Under the pieces are notes generated by a model. That model saw nothing but the letters and a program-made list of their open reading frames with translations, was not told the origin of the DNA and made no database searches. Shown one piece after another: positions 11,009-19,585 of a stretch of 64,000 bases of DNA (its first letter is position 1; the number at the start of each line of letters is the position of its first letter). The stretch covers positions 142,086-206,085 of the forward strand of contig NZ_MSQB01000008.1 of assembly GCF_002149965.1 (NCBI RefSeq). Direction: 5' to 3'. The DNA comes from Novosphingobium panipatense (GTDB taxonomy: Bacteria > Pseudomonadota > Alphaproteobacteria > Sphingomonadales > Sphingomonadaceae). Made by a program: the position numbers and the translations under genes.

Positions 11009-11857
11009 ATGGACGGCGCCGAACTCATCCCCGTTTCCCGCAGCCATTACGGCATGGGCCCGGACGCTGGCGAAGCACTCGCCGTGCCGGTCGAGGCTCC
11101 CGTGGCCATAGAGACCAACGGTATCGCTTATGCCGTAATGATGGCCACGCCCGTCGAGATCGAGGATTTCGTAACCGGCTTCCTCATGTCCGAAGGGCTG
11201 GCGGCGGTGGACGAGGTCGGAGAAGTGGCCGTCCATCCGGTCGAGAATGGCGAATGGGGCAGGGGCTATGTCGCCCGCGTCAACCTTCCGCCGGAACGCC
11301 TCTCGCTGATCGTCGAACGCGCGCGCAGGCGCACGGGCGACAGTTCCTGCGGCATCTGCGGCATCGAGGGTGTGGAAGCCGCCTTGCGCCCCCTGCCGCC
11401 CCTCTCACGCCGAAGCGCGGCCAGCCCCGAGGCGATCCGGCGCGGCCTCGACATCATGGGCGGCATGCAGCGATTGGGCCGCGAAACCCGCGCGACTCAC
11501 GCCGCCGCTTTCTGCAACGAGGACGGGGAATTGCTGGCGATCCGTGAGGATGTCGGCCGCCACAACGCGCTCGACAAGCTGATCGGCGCCCTGGCGCGCA
11601 GTGGGGCTCGGGGCGGCATCGACCCGGCGCAGGGCTTCGTCGTCATGACCTCGCGCTGTTCCTACGAATTGGTCGAGAAGACCGTGCGGGCGGGTATTCC
11701 GCTATTGGTGACGATCTCCGCCCCCACCGATCTTGCCGTGAGGCGCGCGCGGGCGGCGGGCCTCTCGCTCTGCGTCGTGGCGCGCGACGATGCCATGTTG
11801 GTGGTGGGCGATACCCAGCCTTCCGACGAAAGAGCCACGCCGCTCGTCGAACCGTAA
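11009..11857 (+). CDS. fdhD: Formate dehydrogenase accessory sulfurtransferase FdhD
   Basis: 282 residues. The FdhD family passes sulfur from IscS to the Mo-bis-MGD cofactor, which is needed for active formate dehydrogenase. The signature GDSSCGICG gives the CxxC pair at Cys114 and Cys117; other family blocks are FVTGFLMSEG, THAAAF, REDVGRHNALDK and TSRCSYELVEK. No formate dehydrogenase gene is in the window, so its client must be elsewhere. It follows the FNT gene closely and probably shares its transcript. Confidence 0.96.
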   Translation: MDGAELIPVSRSHYGMGPDAGEALAVPVEAPVAIETNGIAYAVMMATPVEIEDFVTGFLMSEGLAAVDEVGEVAVHPVENGEWGRGYVARVNLPPERLSLIVERARRRTGDSSCGICGIEGVEAALRPLPPLSRRSAASPEAIRRGLDIMGGMQRLGRETRATHAAAFCNEDGELLAIREDVGRHNALDKLIGALARSGARGGIDPAQGFVVMTSRCSYELVEKTVRAGIPLLVTISAPTDLAVRRARAAGLSLCVVARDDAMLVVGDTQPSDERATPLVEP

Positions 11858-11946
11858 ACCCGGCCATTCCTGTTTCGCTTGTAGTTTTTTCGGCCTGACC
11901 TAGATTTGGCTGAGACGACTACATTCGAAGGACGGGATTTTCCTAG

Positions 11947-13161
11947 ATGGCTACGATGACCGATCAGGCGACCTCAGGCGAACTGAAGCTGACGCCTCCC
12001 GATCCGGTGCCGGTGGTGCAGCCTGAAAGGGCCGCCGGTCTCGTGCCGGTGGGAGATGAGCAGAAGTCGAAGCTACAGGTTCGCGTCGATGAATTCGTCG
12101 ACGATCTGGTTACGCAGGACGTGAACTCGCCCGAATTCGGCCGCCGTGTCGACCAGATCACCAACATGGGCCGCAAGGAAATCGCCGAGGCGTCCGGCCA
12201 GTCCAACCGCTTCCTCGACCGCCCGGTGCGCGCCATGGACAAGGACGCCGGCGTCGGTGCCGACCTTGCCGAACTGCGCCGCACGGTGGAGGACCTCGAC
12301 CCCTCGACCAAGGGCGACCTGCTCTCGCGCCGCAAGATCTTCGGGATCATCCCGATGGGCAGCAAGCTGCGCAACTACTTCGACAGCTACTCCAGCGCGC
12401 AGGGCCACATCAGCGCGATCCTCGCCCGCCTGCAGGGCGGCAAGGACGAGCTGCTGATGGACAATGCCGCCATCGACGTGGAACGCCAGAACCTCTGGGC
12501 GGCCATGGGCAAGCTCGAACAGATGATCTTCATGTCGAAGGCGCTGGACGAGACGCTGGAGCAGAAGGCCAACGACCTTGACCATACCGACCCGGCCAAG
12601 GCCAAGGCCGTGCGCGAATCCGCGCTGTTCTACGTGCGCCAGCGCACGCAGGACCTGCTGACGCAGATGGCGGTTTCGGTGCAGGGCTACCTTGCGCTCG
12701 ATCTGGTCAAGAAGAACAACGTCGAACTGATCAAGGGCGTCGATCGCGCCTCCACCACCACCGTCGGCGCGCTGCGCACGGCGGTGACGGTGGCGCAGGC
12801 GATGGCCAACCAGAAGCTGGTGCTGGACCAGATCACCGCGCTCAACACCACCACCGCGCGGATCATCGACGGCACCGGCCAGATGCTGAAGGACAATACC
12901 GCGCGCATCCACGAGCAGGCGGCGAACTCCACGATCCCGCTCGAAACGCTCAGCCGCGCGTTCCAGAACATCTACGATACGATGGATTCGATCGACACCT
13001 TCAAGATGCAGGCGCTCGATTCGATGAAGCAGACGGTGCAGTCGCTGGAAGGCGAAGTCACAAAGTCCAAGGCCTATATCGCCCGCGCGCAGGGGCAGGC
13101 CGAAGGCGCGTCGTCCGGCGATGGAAAGGCGGCCAAGGCGCTTCTGGAGGCGCTCGACTGA
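11947..13161 (+). CDS. telA: TelA/KlaA-family toxic anion resistance protein
   Basis: 404 residues, full length for the TelA family (cytoplasmic, largely alpha-helical). Recognisable blocks: GRKEIAEASGQSNRFLDRPV and DLLSRRKIFGIIPMGSKLRNYFDSY; then long amphipathic helices with TTTVGALRTAVTVAQAMANQKLVLDQI. Members are linked to tellurite, bacteriocin and cell-envelope stress tolerance, with biochemistry still unclear. The stop is three bases from the XpaC-like gene, the usual partner. Confidence 0.92.
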   Translation: MATMTDQATSGELKLTPPDPVPVVQPERAAGLVPVGDEQKSKLQVRVDEFVDDLVTQDVNSPEFGRRVDQITNMGRKEIAEASGQSNRFLDRPVRAMDKDAGVGADLAELRRTVEDLDPSTKGDLLSRRKIFGIIPMGSKLRNYFDSYSSAQGHISAILARLQGGKDELLMDNAAIDVERQNLWAAMGKLEQMIFMSKALDETLEQKANDLDHTDPAKAKAVRESALFYVRQRTQDLLTQMAVSVQGYLALDLVKKNNVELIKGVDRASTTTVGALRTAVTVAQAMANQKLVLDQITALNTTTARIIDGTGQMLKDNTARIHEQAANSTIPLETLSRAFQNIYDTMDSIDTFKMQALDSMKQTVQSLEGEVTKSKAYIARAQGQAEGASSGDGKAAKALLEALD

Positions 13162-13164
13162 CCG

Positions 13165-13887
13165 ATGGCCAATCCCGTCACGCCCCGGAATCGTAGTGCC
13201 GTGAACCAGGAGATCATTCGTGCCGCACGGCGACAGCGCGCGGCACGGCTCTACAACGCCCGCAAGGAGCGCTGGAGCTTCCGTTGGCGGCGTCTGCGCC
13301 GGGCGTTCCTGGCGCTGTTCGGCATCTTCATCGCGGCGCTGACCGCCGGACTGGTCCTGGGCGGCCTGTCATTCACCACGACGGTATTGACCACGCTGCT
13401 CGCCTTCGCGGTATTCATCGTGCTTTCGATCTACCCTTCCACACCGAAGCTGCGCGCCGAGCAGCTCGGCGATGCCACTCTGCCGGAACTGGCGGGATCG
13501 ACCGAGCTCTGGCTTGAAAGCCGCCGCCGCGCGCTGCCCAGCGCGGCCGTCGATGCGGTGGACATGATCGGGGTGCGGCTGGAGCAGATCGCGCCGCAAC
13601 TCGCCGCCCTGCAAGAAACCGGCCCCGCCGCGCGCGAGGTGCGCAAGCTGTTATCGGAGCACCTCCCTTCGCTGGTGGACAGCTATACCCGCATTCCCGC
13701 CGAACTGCGCAACCGGCCCCACGCGGGCGGCACCACGCCTTCGCAGCAACTGGTCGAGGGACTGGACGTGATCGCCGGGCAGATCGAGGCGATGAGCCAC
13801 GACCTTTCGCGCGGCGACCTCGATGCCCTGGCAACGCGCGGGCGCTTCCTCGAAACCAAGTACGTCGATTCCCGCGACGATGCTTGA
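13165..13887 (+). CDS. XpaC-like 5-bromo-4-chloroindolyl phosphate hydrolysis family protein
   Basis: 240 residues. A basic N-terminal 45 residues leads into a double membrane hairpin (about residues 47-90: FLALFGIFIAALTAGLVLGG and a second hydrophobic stretch). A helical cytoplasmic region of about 140 residues follows. The position directly after telA, the topology and the helical tail fit the XpaC family, which co-occurs with TelA. No enzymatic motif is seen; the family name reflects an old phenotype. It overlaps the next gene by eight bases. Confidence 0.75.
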   Translation: MANPVTPRNRSAVNQEIIRAARRQRAARLYNARKERWSFRWRRLRRAFLALFGIFIAALTAGLVLGGLSFTTTVLTTLLAFAVFIVLSIYPSTPKLRAEQLGDATLPELAGSTELWLESRRRALPSAAVDAVDMIGVRLEQIAPQLAALQETGPAAREVRKLLSEHLPSLVDSYTRIPAELRNRPHAGGTTPSQQLVEGLDVIAGQIEAMSHDLSRGDLDALATRGRFLETKYVDSRDDA

Positions 13888-14518
13888 GCTGCTGACGCGG
13901 GCGGGAAGCCTGCCTTTTTCGGTCGCTCTGGCGCTGATGCTGATGTTCGCGCTGCTCCAGATCGTGGGCGCGGGGGATTTCCTCGGCGGCGATGCCGATG
14001 TGGACGTGCATGGCGGGGTTCATGCCGGTGCCAGTGTCGATGCCGGTTTGCTTTCGATCCTGGGCATAGGCCGCGTACCCTTCCTGATGTGGCTGATGGT
14101 GCTGCTCACCGTGTTCGGCCTTCTGGGCATTTCCGTCCAGGAACTGCTGCTGGCCCTGACCGGACAGACCTGGAGTGCCTGGCTGGTGGCGCCTGTCGTC
14201 GGTTTCGCGGCATTGCCGATCACGGGCGCGCTTTCACGTGGGCTCGGTCGGATCATCCCGCAGGACGAGACGAGCGCCATCGACGTGGCGATCCTGGTCG
14301 GGCGCGAGGCGGAAATCCTCGTCGGCACGGCGACGGCAGGCAATCCGGCGCGGGGACGCGTCTTCGACCATTACGGGCAGCCCCATAACGTCATGGTGGA
14401 GCCAGACATGGCCGATCAGCGCTTCGTGCAAGGCGAAAGGGTCCTGCTGGTGCGGCGCGAGGGCGAGCTTTTCAAGGCGATCGCAAGGGGCGACCATTAT
14501 CTGCCGCGGCTCGATTGA
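13880..14518 (+). CDS. yqiJ: YqiJ-like inner-membrane protein with OB-fold (NfeD-related)
   Basis: 212 residues from the ATG at 13880, overlapping the XpaC-like stop. Three hydrophobic segments are visible (around residues 10-30, 62-85 and 94-112), followed by a soluble C-terminal half. That half has the beta pattern of the NfeD/YqiJ OB-fold (VGREAEILVGTATAGNPARGRV ... GERVLLVRREGELFKAI). Such proteins are encoded beside flotillins and are thought to support membrane microdomains. The flotillin gene follows 166 bp downstream. Confidence 0.85.
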   Translation: MLELLTRAGSLPFSVALALMLMFALLQIVGAGDFLGGDADVDVHGGVHAGASVDAGLLSILGIGRVPFLMWLMVLLTVFGLLGISVQELLLALTGQTWSAWLVAPVVGFAALPITGALSRGLGRIIPQDETSAIDVAILVGREAEILVGTATAGNPARGRVFDHYGQPHNVMVEPDMADQRFVQGERVLLVRREGELFKAIARGDHYLPRLD

Positions 14519-14684
14519 GAACCGGCGCCATCGGCATGTGACAAAGGCGGTTAAAGCTCTGAAATCGGTGCGGTTGGAGCCGGTTTTTGTGGGAGAATGC
14601 GGCCGGTTCTGATAGCGTCCCCGGCAGGTTTGAACGCGTCTGCGAGCGGCGGAAACCGCGCGGCGCAAGGGGGAGTATTTCTAC

Positions 14685-16391
14685 ATGCAAGACCTCGTCG
14701 GTATTGCGACACTGGCCGGCATTGCACTCGTTCTGTTTCTGGCGCTCGGGCTCATGCTGGCGCGTCTCTACAAGCGGGCATCCAAGGAAATTGGCTTCGT
14801 CCGTACCGGATTCGGGGGCGAAAAGGTGGTGATGAACGGCGGTGCGCTGGTCCTGCCGGTGTTCCATGAAACGATGCCGGTGAACATGAATACCGTGCGC
14901 CTTGCCGTGGAGCGCAAGAACCAGGACGCGCTGATCACGCTCGACCGTCTGCGGATCGACGTGAAGGCTGAATTCTACGTCCGCGTCCGGCCCGATGCCG
15001 GTGCCATCGCCATGGCGGCCCAGACGCTCGGCGCGCGCACCATGCACCCGGAAGCGCTCAAGGAACTGGTCGAAGGCAAGTTCGTGGACGCGCTGCGCTC
15101 GGTCGCGGCGGGCATGACCATGAACCAGCTTCACGAACAGCGCGCGGATTTCGTGCAGAAGGTGCAGCAGGTTTCCTCGTCCGACCTTGCGATGAACGGG
15201 CTTGAGCTGGAATCGGTTTCGCTGACCGGCCTCGACCAGACGTCTATCGAGCACTTCAACGCCAATAACGCCTTCGACGCCGAAGGCCTTACCAAGCTGA
15301 CCGAGCAGATCGAATTGCGCAAGAAGGCGCGCAATGACATCGAGCAGGATACCCGCGTCCAGATCGAGCAGAAGAACCTCGAAGCGGATCGCCAATCGCT
15401 TTCGATCCAGCGCGAGAACGAGTTCGCCCGCCTCGACCAGGAGCGCGAAGTGGAAATGCGCCGCGCCGAGCAGGCCGCCGAAGTCGCGCGGGAACAGGCG
15501 CTGCGCGGCCGCGAGGCGGAGGAAGCGCGGATCGTCGCCAAGCAGCAGGTCGATTCCCAGCAGATCGAGGCGGACCGCACTATCCAGCAGGCCAAGATTG
15601 CGCAGGCGCAGGCGGTCGAACTGGCCCGTCAGGGCCAGCAGATCGCGATCCAGAACAAGAGCCGCGAGGAAAGCCAGGCCAAGGCCGAGGCGGACGAGGC
15701 CCGCGCCAAGGCCGTCGCCGCCGAGGAGCAGGTCGTCACCAGCCGCGAAACCGAGATTGCCGAACGCGCCAAGCGTATCGAACTGATTGAGGCGACCAAG
15801 GAAGCCGAGCGGCAGGCCATTTCGGTCAAGGTGCAGGCCGAAGCGGAAAAGGAAGCGGCATCGAACCGCGCCGAGGCCGCCCGTCTGGAGGCCGAAGGCG
15901 AGGCCGAGGCAGAGAAGCTGCGCGCCGAAGCCGCGCGCGTCCGCTTCGAGGTGGAAGCCGCCGGTCAGCGCGCGATCAACGAAGCGGCGAACCTGCTTTC
16001 GTCCGACCAGATCTCGCTCCAGATGAAGATGGCGCTGCTCAAGGTGCTGCCGGAAGTCGTGCGCGAAAGCGTTCGGCCGCTCGAAGCGATCGACTCGATC
16101 AAGATCGTGCAGGTGGACGGCCTTACCCAGAAAGGCGGCTCGGCCGCTTCGGCGTCGGTGGGCGGTTCCGGGGGCGGTTCGGGCAATCTCGCCAACGACG
16201 CCGTCAGCGCGGCACTGGCTTACCGCGCGCAGGCGCCGGTGATCGACGGGCTGATGAAGGAACTTGGCCTGGACGGCGCCTCGCTCGCCAGTCTTGTCCA
16301 GGGTGCGGTGCAAGTGCCCGGACCTGTGGCCGCGCCAGTGCATGCACCGGCGAATGACGCCAGCGCCGCCAAGTTCAGCGAAGCGGAGTAA
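14685..16391 (+). CDS. yqiK: Flotillin-family protein (YqiK-like)
   Basis: 568 residues. A single N-terminal membrane helix (about residues 5-25, LAGIALVLFLALGLMLARLY) precedes an SPFH/band-7 domain to about residue 210. A very long charged coiled coil rich in Ala/Glu/Arg follows (about 210-430), then a C-terminal Gly/Ser linker (GGSGGGSGN) and a short tail. This is the bacterial flotillin layout, a scaffold of the inner membrane. With the upstream YqiJ-like gene it forms the standard pair; the adjacent telA/xpaC genes suggest one envelope-stress block. Confidence 0.93.
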   Translation: MQDLVGIATLAGIALVLFLALGLMLARLYKRASKEIGFVRTGFGGEKVVMNGGALVLPVFHETMPVNMNTVRLAVERKNQDALITLDRLRIDVKAEFYVRVRPDAGAIAMAAQTLGARTMHPEALKELVEGKFVDALRSVAAGMTMNQLHEQRADFVQKVQQVSSSDLAMNGLELESVSLTGLDQTSIEHFNANNAFDAEGLTKLTEQIELRKKARNDIEQDTRVQIEQKNLEADRQSLSIQRENEFARLDQEREVEMRRAEQAAEVAREQALRGREAEEARIVAKQQVDSQQIEADRTIQQAKIAQAQAVELARQGQQIAIQNKSREESQAKAEADEARAKAVAAEEQVVTSRETEIAERAKRIELIEATKEAERQAISVKVQAEAEKEAASNRAEAARLEAEGEAEAEKLRAEAARVRFEVEAAGQRAINEAANLLSSDQISLQMKMALLKVLPEVVRESVRPLEAIDSIKIVQVDGLTQKGGSAASASVGGSGGGSGNLANDAVSAALAYRAQAPVIDGLMKELGLDGASLASLVQGAVQVPGPVAAPVHAPANDASAAKFSEAE

Positions 16392-16504
16392 TCAAGCCTG
16401 CATCATCGGTGGAACGGTAGCCTGCCGTTTCGCGACCTTACCGCCCCGGCACCCGCCTTTTCGGCGTGTCGGGGCGCCGGGTTTCAAGCAGGCTCGCGGC
16501 GAAC

Positions 16505-17299
16505 TTAGCCGAGCGCGAGACGCCCTAAAATTCCCCCATCCACCTTGATGTCGCAGCCGCTGACATAGGATGCCCCCGGGGAGCAGAGGAATTCGGCGAC
16601 TGAGGCGATCTCGTCGCCCGTGCCCTGACGTCCTAGCGGCGTCATGCCCATCATTCGCACCATCTGCTCGCTTGCCTTGGCTTCGGCGCGGCTCATTTCG
16701 GTGTCGATGAAGCCGGGAGCAATCGAGACGATGCGCAGACCCCGCGCACCGAATGCAGCGGCTTCACGGCCGACCAGCCCGATCACGGCGCGCTTCGACA
16801 GGGTATAGCCCATGCCTGGATCGGTCGCGAACCGGTCAATTCCGTCGCGGCCCTTGCCAGCGACGAGATCGCCGACGGCGGCAATCATCGCCGGGTCGGG
16901 AATGAGATAGGCCGACATGGACGAAACCAGCACCGCGCAGCCGCCCTCCTCGAACCGGGGCAACAAGGCCGCAACCAGCCGTTCGGTGGCGAAATAATTG
17001 ACCTCGAGAATGCGCTGTGCCTCGGCCATCGTGGGCGAGAGACCGGCGGTGTGGATCAGCGCGAAGAGCGGGGCGTCGCCCAGCGAATCAAGCAGTTGCC
17101 CGGGAAACTCGGGTGCAGCAATATCGCCTGCGAGGGTGGAGACCCGCGCGCCGCCTTCGCGTAGTTCGGCGGCCATGTCCTCCAGCCTCTCGGCATTCAC
17201 GTCGCAAAGCAGCAGCGGGCGATCCTGCGCGGCGAAGCGGGCGGCGACGGGTCGGCCCATGCCTCCGGCCGCTCCCGTGACGATGACGGTGGCGCTCAT
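16505..17299 (-). CDS. Short-chain dehydrogenase/reductase (SDR)
   Basis: 264 residues. Classical SDR: TGAAGGMG cofactor loop at residues 8-15, DVNAERL at the end of beta-2 favouring NAD(H), the SSMSAY catalytic-Ser region and YTLSK with the catalytic Tyr and Lys. The C-terminus ends VSGCDIKVDGG. An insertion between the Ser and Tyr blocks resembles the 3-alpha-hydroxysteroid / coniferyl alcohol dehydrogenase group, but I cannot fix the substrate. Good AAGGAGAGG ribosome site just upstream. It is transcribed away from the CoxG-like gene, convergent with the flotillin gene. Confidence 0.9.
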   Translation of the reverse strand: MSATVIVTGAAGGMGRPVAARFAAQDRPLLLCDVNAERLEDMAAELREGGARVSTLAGDIAAPEFPGQLLDSLGDAPLFALIHTAGLSPTMAEAQRILEVNYFATERLVAALLPRFEEGGCAVLVSSMSAYLIPDPAMIAAVGDLVAGKGRDGIDRFATDPGMGYTLSKRAVIGLVGREAAAFGARGLRIVSIAPGFIDTEMSRAEAKASEQMVRMMGMTPLGRQGTGDEIASVAEFLCSPGASYVSGCDIKVDGGILGRLALG

Positions 17300-17497
17300 G
17301 ACCTCTCCTTCAGGTGCCGTGATCCGGCATTCCGCGAGTTGGTAACCGGGGCGCCGCCCAGCCGCTACCCTTGAGCGGACTCATCGCCCGGGGGAATAAG
17401 ATACAGTGTCGCTCATAGTACTTGCATTGCGCCTCGTCGTCGTTCCATCTTCCCAGTGTCAGCCGTGATCACGATGGCGGGCAGCGGGAGAACGGGA

Positions 17498-18229
17498 ATG
17501 CTGATGACGGGAGAGCAGCATGTCGCGGCGCCGCGCCGAAAGGTGTGGGATGCCCTGAACGATCCGGCGGTTCTCGCGCAGTGCATTCCCGGCTGCCAGA
17601 GCCTCGACAGGGCCGCAGACGATCGTTTCGTTGCCGTGGCCGAGGTCAGGATTGGCCCGATCGGCGCGCGTTTCAAAGGGCAGGTGCAACTGTCCGAACT
17701 GGACGCGCCCAACGGTTACACCATCATCGGTTCCGGCAATGGCGGTATTGCCGGCAATGCCAAGGGCGGTGCGAAAGTGCGCCTCAAAGACAGCGAGGGC
17801 GGCACGCTCGTCGCCTACGAGGTCGAAGCGGAAGTGGGCGGCCGCATGGCGCAGCTTGGCGGGCCGATCATCGATGCCACGGCCCGAAATCTGGCCGGCA
17901 AGTTCTTCATGCGGTTCGGAGAGGTCGTCACGGGGGACGGCCCGGCGCCGGTTGTTGCGGGGGAGCACGCAGCCGGCGCCGGTCATGCCGCTTCCGCAGC
18001 ACCGGTTGCGCCGGCCTTGCCCAAGGTCGCATCAACGCAAGGTATCTGGGGTTGGGTGGCCGCGTTGGTCATGGCGTTGATAGCGGGTTTCCTGCTCGGC
18101 GCGCGCGGGTTGCAGACGGAAATGCTTGCGGTTGGGGTCCTCCTGATCGTGACGGCAGGGGCGGCATTCGAGGCAGGAAGACGGCAATGTCTTGGCGCGC
18201 GGGGCCTTCGAGACGGAGCATCGCGTTGA
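17498..18229 (+). CDS. CoxG-like SRPBCC protein with C-terminal membrane anchor
   Basis: 243 residues from the ATG at 17498 (MLMTGEQHVAAPRRKVWDAL), the standard CoxG N-terminus; 14 further codons are open upstream. Residues 1-150 form the SRPBCC lipid/ligand-binding fold (NDPAVLAQCIPGCQSLD, then GGIAGNAKGGAKVRL). An Ala/Pro linker and two C-terminal hydrophobic segments (GWVAALVMALIAGFLLGARG and LAVGVLLIVTAGAAF) follow. CoxG of CO oxidisers tethers the molybdenum enzyme to the membrane; a similar tethering role here is inferred. Its stop overlaps the TTG start of the FAD subunit. Confidence 0.87.
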   Translation: MLMTGEQHVAAPRRKVWDALNDPAVLAQCIPGCQSLDRAADDRFVAVAEVRIGPIGARFKGQVQLSELDAPNGYTIIGSGNGGIAGNAKGGAKVRLKDSEGGTLVAYEVEAEVGGRMAQLGGPIIDATARNLAGKFFMRFGEVVTGDGPAPVVAGEHAAGAGHAASAAPVAPALPKVASTQGIWGWVAALVMALIAGFLLGARGLQTEMLAVGVLLIVTAGAAFEAGRRQCLGARGLRDGASR

Positions 18230-19095
18230 AGCCCGCGCCTTTCGATTATGTTCGTCCTGCCAGCGTGCGGGAAGCGTGCGGCATTCTGGCCGAAGCGGGC
18301 GGTGGCGCTACGGTTATCGCCGGGGGGCAGACGCTGATGCCCTTGCTGAACTTGCGGATGAGCCAGCCGTTCATTCTGGTGGACATTGCAGGAATTGAGG
18401 ACATCCAAGGCGTTTCGGCCGTGCCGGGTGGGCTGCGGGTCGGCGCGATGACGCGGCAGGCCGACGGCTTGACCGACGCCTTGCTTGCGGCCCGGCTTCC
18501 AGCGATGGTCATGGCGCTGGAGCATGTCGGCCACCATCAGACGCGCAATCGCGGGACCGTGGGCGGCTCCATCGCGCTGGGAGAACCCGCTGCCGAAATG
18601 CCGGCCACCGCAGTCGCCTTGGGAGCAACGATGGAAATCGCCTCCCTGCGCGGGATCCGTCAGGTTGCGGCAGCCGATTTCTATCTCGGCCCTTACATGA
18701 CGGCACTCGAACCGGATGAGCTTCTGACCGGTGTGATCTATCCGCACTGGCCCGAGGGGCATCTGATCCTGTTCCGTGAGGTCGCGCGGCGGCCGGGGGA
18801 CTTCGCGCTGCTGGGGATGACCGGTGCGGCGGTTTTGGAGAACGGAGCCGTGGCGCGGATCGGCCTGGCCTGGTTCGGAATGGGGCCGACGCCGATCCGC
18901 ATGGTGCAGGCCGAGAATGCGCTTCTGGGCCAAGCATTGACCGATATCGATCCAGACGTCGTCGCCCGGCTGGCGGTGGCAGACGCTGCGCCATTCAATG
19001 ACCATCATGTCAGCGCCGAATATCGCCGTACGGTCGGTCACCGCATTTTCCGCCGCACCTTGCGTGAGGCTTTCGGCCTGAAGGAGGCGGCATGA
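18226..19095 (+). CDS. Molybdenum hydroxylase FAD-binding subunit (CoxM/CutM-like)
   Basis: 289 residues if started at the TTG at 18226, which overlaps the previous stop and gives the family-typical MKPAPFDYVRPASV; an ATG at 18187 would add 13 residues. The FAD-binding PCMH fold shows TVIAGGQTLMPLLNLRM and the second FAD loop TRNRGTVGGSIALGEPAAEMP, followed by the CO-dehydrogenase flavoprotein C-terminal domain. It passes electrons from the Fe-S subunit to an acceptor. The stop overlaps the start of the [2Fe-2S] subunit. Confidence 0.9.
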   Translation: MKPAPFDYVRPASVREACGILAEAGGGATVIAGGQTLMPLLNLRMSQPFILVDIAGIEDIQGVSAVPGGLRVGAMTRQADGLTDALLAARLPAMVMALEHVGHHQTRNRGTVGGSIALGEPAAEMPATAVALGATMEIASLRGIRQVAAADFYLGPYMTALEPDELLTGVIYPHWPEGHLILFREVARRPGDFALLGMTGAAVLENGAVARIGLAWFGMGPTPIRMVQAENALLGQALTDIDPDVVARLAVADAAPFNDHHVSAEYRRTVGHRIFRRTLREAFGLKEAA

Positions 19096-19583
19096 GCGAA
19101 CATGCCATCGCATGGACCGTCAACGCCCACCCGCGCCGAGACCGGGTCGAGGCGCGAACCAGTCTGGCCGATCACCTCAGGCTGGAGGTTGGCTGCACCG
19201 GCGTCCACCTCGGTTGCGAGCACGGCGTATGCGGAGCCTGCACGGTGATCGTCGATGGCAGGGCCGTGCGCTCATGCCTCATGCTGGCCGTTCAAGCAGA
19301 CGGCGCATGCGTTACCACGGTGGAAGGTCTCGCGGCGCCGGACGGTACCCTTCACACCGTTCAACAGGCCATGCGAGAGGCGCACGGCGTGCAGTGCGGG
19401 TTCTGTACGCCGGGGGTGCTGATGACTTTCGCTGCCCTCTCGTCCGACGCGGCAAAGGCGGACGAGCAGGCGATGATCGCTGCCATGTCCGGGCATATAT
19501 GTCGCTGTACCGGATATCAGGGGATCCGCCGGGCGGCGAAGGCCCTGGCGGATAAAGCCGTGGGTTCCGGGCAAGGGACGTAA
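19092..19583 (+). CDS. Molybdenum hydroxylase [2Fe-2S] subunit (CoxS-like)
   Basis: 163 residues. The N-terminal plant-ferredoxin-type cluster site is GCEHGVCGACTV plus RSC. The C-terminal helical cluster site is CGFCTPGVL and CRCTGYQGIRRA. This is the electron-transfer small subunit of xanthine-oxidase-family enzymes. Overlaps of four bases upstream and a two-base gap downstream show one operon M-S-L. Confidence 0.95.
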   Translation: MSEHAIAWTVNAHPRRDRVEARTSLADHLRLEVGCTGVHLGCEHGVCGACTVIVDGRAVRSCLMLAVQADGACVTTVEGLAAPDGTLHTVQQAMREAHGVQCGFCTPGVLMTFAALSSDAAKADEQAMIAAMSGHICRCTGYQGIRRAAKALADKAVGSGQGT

Positions 19584-19585
19584 GC

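Noticed and set aside
16392..16504. Terminator between the flotillin and SDR genes
   Set aside because: CCCCGGCACCCGCC/GGCGTGTCGGGG is imperfect and lacks a T run on either side.
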